From an uncultured Bacteroides sp. (lineage in GTDB: Bacteria; Bacteroidota; Bacteroidia; Bacteroidales; UBA11471), in the NCBI GenBank assembly GCA_905210875.1, contig CAJLYN010000149.1, positions 1 to 5,797 on the forward strand: a stretch of DNA of 5,797 bases, in the 5' to 3' direction. The translations under genes were made by a program, and so were the position numbers. The notes under the pieces were generated by a model that saw only the letters and a program-made list of their open reading frames with translations, was not told the DNA's origin and did no database searches. Within the stretch, counting starts at the first letter, position 1; the number at the start of each line of letters is the position of its first letter. This document shows positions 4,089 to 5,797 of the stretch, piece by piece.

Positions 4089-5797
4089 ATGGTGAAACTA
4101 TTTTGGACCTGTCTTTGTCTGTGGACAGTGCTATTTCCTTTGATGGCAGCAGAGACATATACCGTGCGGGGGCGGCTCATCGGCAAGTTGTCGCGTGAGC
4201 CGATACCATATGCCGGTATCTCGGTATGGGGAAATCCGAAGACAGCGACCTCGACCGATTCGCTGGGCGTATTTGTTATCAAGCAGGTACCGCCGGGGGT
4301 ATGCCGCCTGTCGGTCTCGTGTATAGGATATAAAAATCTGTTGACCGAGGAGTATATTGTATCGGCTAAATTGCCCTTTATCGAACTCGAACTGGAAGAA
4401 GACGAGACGCAACTCTCCGGCGTTACCGTGCAGGCTGTCGCCTTTCGTCGCTTGAAAGCCAATCCGGTGAGCTTGCAGGTTATCGGGCTGGGTGAGATAG
4501 AAAAGAGTCCCGGTGGTAACCGCGACATTTCCCGCATTGTCCGTTCCTATCCCGGTGTCTCATTTTCGCCCATCGGTTATCGCAACGACCTTATCGTGCG
4601 GGGCGGTTCGCCCTCGGAAAACCGTTTCTATATGGACGGTATAGAGATTCCCAATATCAACCACTTTGCCACGCAGGGTGCATCGGGCGGACCGGTGAGC
4701 ATACTCAATGCCGACTTGATACGCGAGGTGCAGTTTTATACCGGAACCTTCCCCGTCGAGAAGGCCGGCGCACTCAGTTCGGTGATGGATATCAAGTTGC
4801 GCGACGGCGATGCAGAGGGAAACAGCTTCAAGGCGACCTTGGGTGCTTCGGAGGTCTCGTTCAGCGGCTCGGGCCATTTTACCGACAAGACGACTTATCT
4901 CTTTTCGGTGCGGCAATCCTATCTGCAACTGCTGTTCAAGTTGCTGAATCTCCCTTTTCTGCCTAACTATGTCGACGGTCAGTTTAAGGTGAAGATGAAA
5001 CTTTCGCCCAACGACGAGCTGGTGCTGCTCGGCCTCGCCGGCATCGACAACATGAAGCTGAACATGGATATTACCGGAGAATCGGCCGAGTATTATTTGA
5101 GTTATCTGCCGCGTATTACCCAGCAGACCTTTACCGTGGGGGCGTCGTATCGCCGCTATATGGGGCAGAATGTTTTGTCGGTTACGGCCGGTTATAATTA
5201 TCTGGGCAACCAGAACCTGAAATACCGTGACAACGACGAGTCCCGGCCCGAGAATCTGACAACAGACCTTAAATCTCGTGAACAGAAAGCCTCTTTGCGG
5301 GTCGAGAACCGCACCTATCTGGGCCGTTGGACCCTCACCGAGGGTGCCGACGTGTATCAGGCCCGCTATATAAATGACACATTCCAGCGACTGTACGGTG
5401 GCGCACAGGATACTGCGCGTTACGATACCCGTCTGGGTATTGTAGGGTGGAGCCTCTACGCATCGGCATTGTACAAGTCGTCCAACGAGAAGTTTTCGGC
5501 TACCGTGGGGGCCCGCATCGACGGTTGCGACTATTCCCGGGTTATGGCACGCTTCTGGAAGAATGTCTCTCCCAACGTGTCGCTCTCTTATCGCTTTCAC
5601 CCCGACTGGGCGGTGAGTGCAGCGGCCGGCATATACCATCAGTTGCCTCCCTATACAGCCCTTGGTTTCAAGGATAACAACGGGGCGTTTGTCAACCGCT
5701 CGTTGAAATATATGCGTGTGTATAATACCAATGTGGGAATGGAATGGAGCCGGAGCGAATCTTTGGTAATGGCTCTGGAAGGTTTTTATAAATACTA
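4089..5797 (+). CDS. TonB-dependent outer membrane receptor with N-terminal regulatory-like domain (partial, 3' end outside window)
   Basis: The frame is open without a stop from ATG 4089 to the window edge, giving 569 codons. Residues 1-21 form a signal peptide (hydrophobic LFWTCLCLWTVLFPLM, cleavage near AA-ET). Residues 24-105 are a carboxypeptidase-regulatory-like beta-sandwich domain (VRGRLIGKLSREPIPYAGISVW onward, with the usual TDSLGVFVIKQVPPG turn). The segment QLSGVTVQA at 108-116 sits where the TonB box is expected. The plug domain spans about 120-240 with LIVRGGSPSENRFYMDGIEIP at 168-188. Beta-barrel strands follow from about 245, and more than half of the barrel should lie beyond the window. 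Such receptors import a ligand across the outer membrane using energy from TonB-ExbBD. No SusD partner, sigma/anti-sigma pair or ligand-specific neighbour is visible, so the substrate (for example a metal chelate, peptide or glycan) is undetermined. Confidence 0.93.
   Translation, partial: MVKLFWTCLCLWTVLFPLMAAETYTVRGRLIGKLSREPIPYAGISVWGNPKTATSTDSLGVFVIKQVPPGVCRLSVSCIGYKNLLTEEYIVSAKLPFIELELEEDETQLSGVTVQAVAFRRLKANPVSLQVIGLGEIEKSPGGNRDISRIVRSYPGVSFSPIGYRNDLIVRGGSPSENRFYMDGIEIPNINHFATQGASGGPVSILNADLIREVQFYTGTFPVEKAGALSSVMDIKLRDGDAEGNSFKATLGASEVSFSGSGHFTDKTTYLFSVRQSYLQLLFKLLNLPFLPNYVDGQFKVKMKLSPNDELVLLGLAGIDNMKLNMDITGESAEYYLSYLPRITQQTFTVGASYRRYMGQNVLSVTAGYNYLGNQNLKYRDNDESRPENLTTDLKSREQKASLRVENRTYLGRWTLTEGADVYQARYINDTFQRLYGGAQDTARYDTRLGIVGWSLYASALYKSSNEKFSATVGARIDGCDYSRVMARFWKNVSPNVSLSYRFHPDWAVSAAAGIYHQLPPYTALGFKDNNGAFVNRSLKYMRVYNTNVGMEWSRSESLVMALEGFYKY

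Noticed and set aside
4560..5639. Open frame of 359 residues on the - strand
   Set aside because: It lies wholly antisense to the TonB-dependent receptor, whose + strand frame has a signal peptide, domain motifs and no stop. The antisense product shows no recognisable domain and has the Arg/His/Gly-rich look of a shadow frame.

Overview
The window looks like chromosomal DNA from a Bacteroidales bacterium (Bacteroidota). Four things point there: promoters of the TTTG-N19-21-TAnnTTTG type, A-rich leaders mostly without strong Shine-Dalgarno sites, a DUF4286 gene paired with ruvC, and an outer-membrane TonB-dependent receptor that carries an N-terminal carboxypeptidase-regulatory-like domain. 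The genus cannot be fixed from the sequence. Nothing indicates a phage, transposon, CRISPR array or plasmid.

Left part (1-1390). The window opens on the last 17 codons of a + strand gene with an Ala/Glu-rich tail, resembling the tail of Bacteroidales ribosomal protein S16. A perfect 40-bp palindrome that acts as its terminator follows. Next, on the - strand, comes a two-gene operon: a DUF4286 protein (985-1290), then ruvC (336-983), with one base between them. The operon reads from a -7 box at 1324-1331 and probably ends in a hairpin at 284-320.

Middle (1351-2785). A divergent + strand promoter drives a tRNA-Ala with anticodon GGC (1403-1476), which ends in its own terminator. The best promoter in the window (1611-1642) then starts a leader of about 240 nt containing a possible 35-codon small ORF. 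The leader runs into a two-gene operon encoding a lysine exporter of the LysO (YbjE, DUF340) family. The single protein of E. coli is here two polypeptides, of 94 and 206 residues, from genes overlapping by 11 bp. Both carry a near-identical 12-residue motif at the same residue numbers.

Right part (2786-5797). A D-2-hydroxyacid dehydrogenase resembling hydroxypyruvate/glycerate reductases (3009-3962) is preceded by a leader hairpin. A 126-bp gap with one inverted and two direct copies of a short repeat leads to a TonB-dependent receptor starting at 4089. It runs off the window after about 570 codons and lacks its C-terminal barrel.

Most genes here are housekeeping or generic transport and metabolism. 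No compelling new system is visible. The points most worth a second look are the split LysO with its duplicated motif, its long leader, the competing repeats before the receptor, and the cofactor-site residues of the dehydrogenase.
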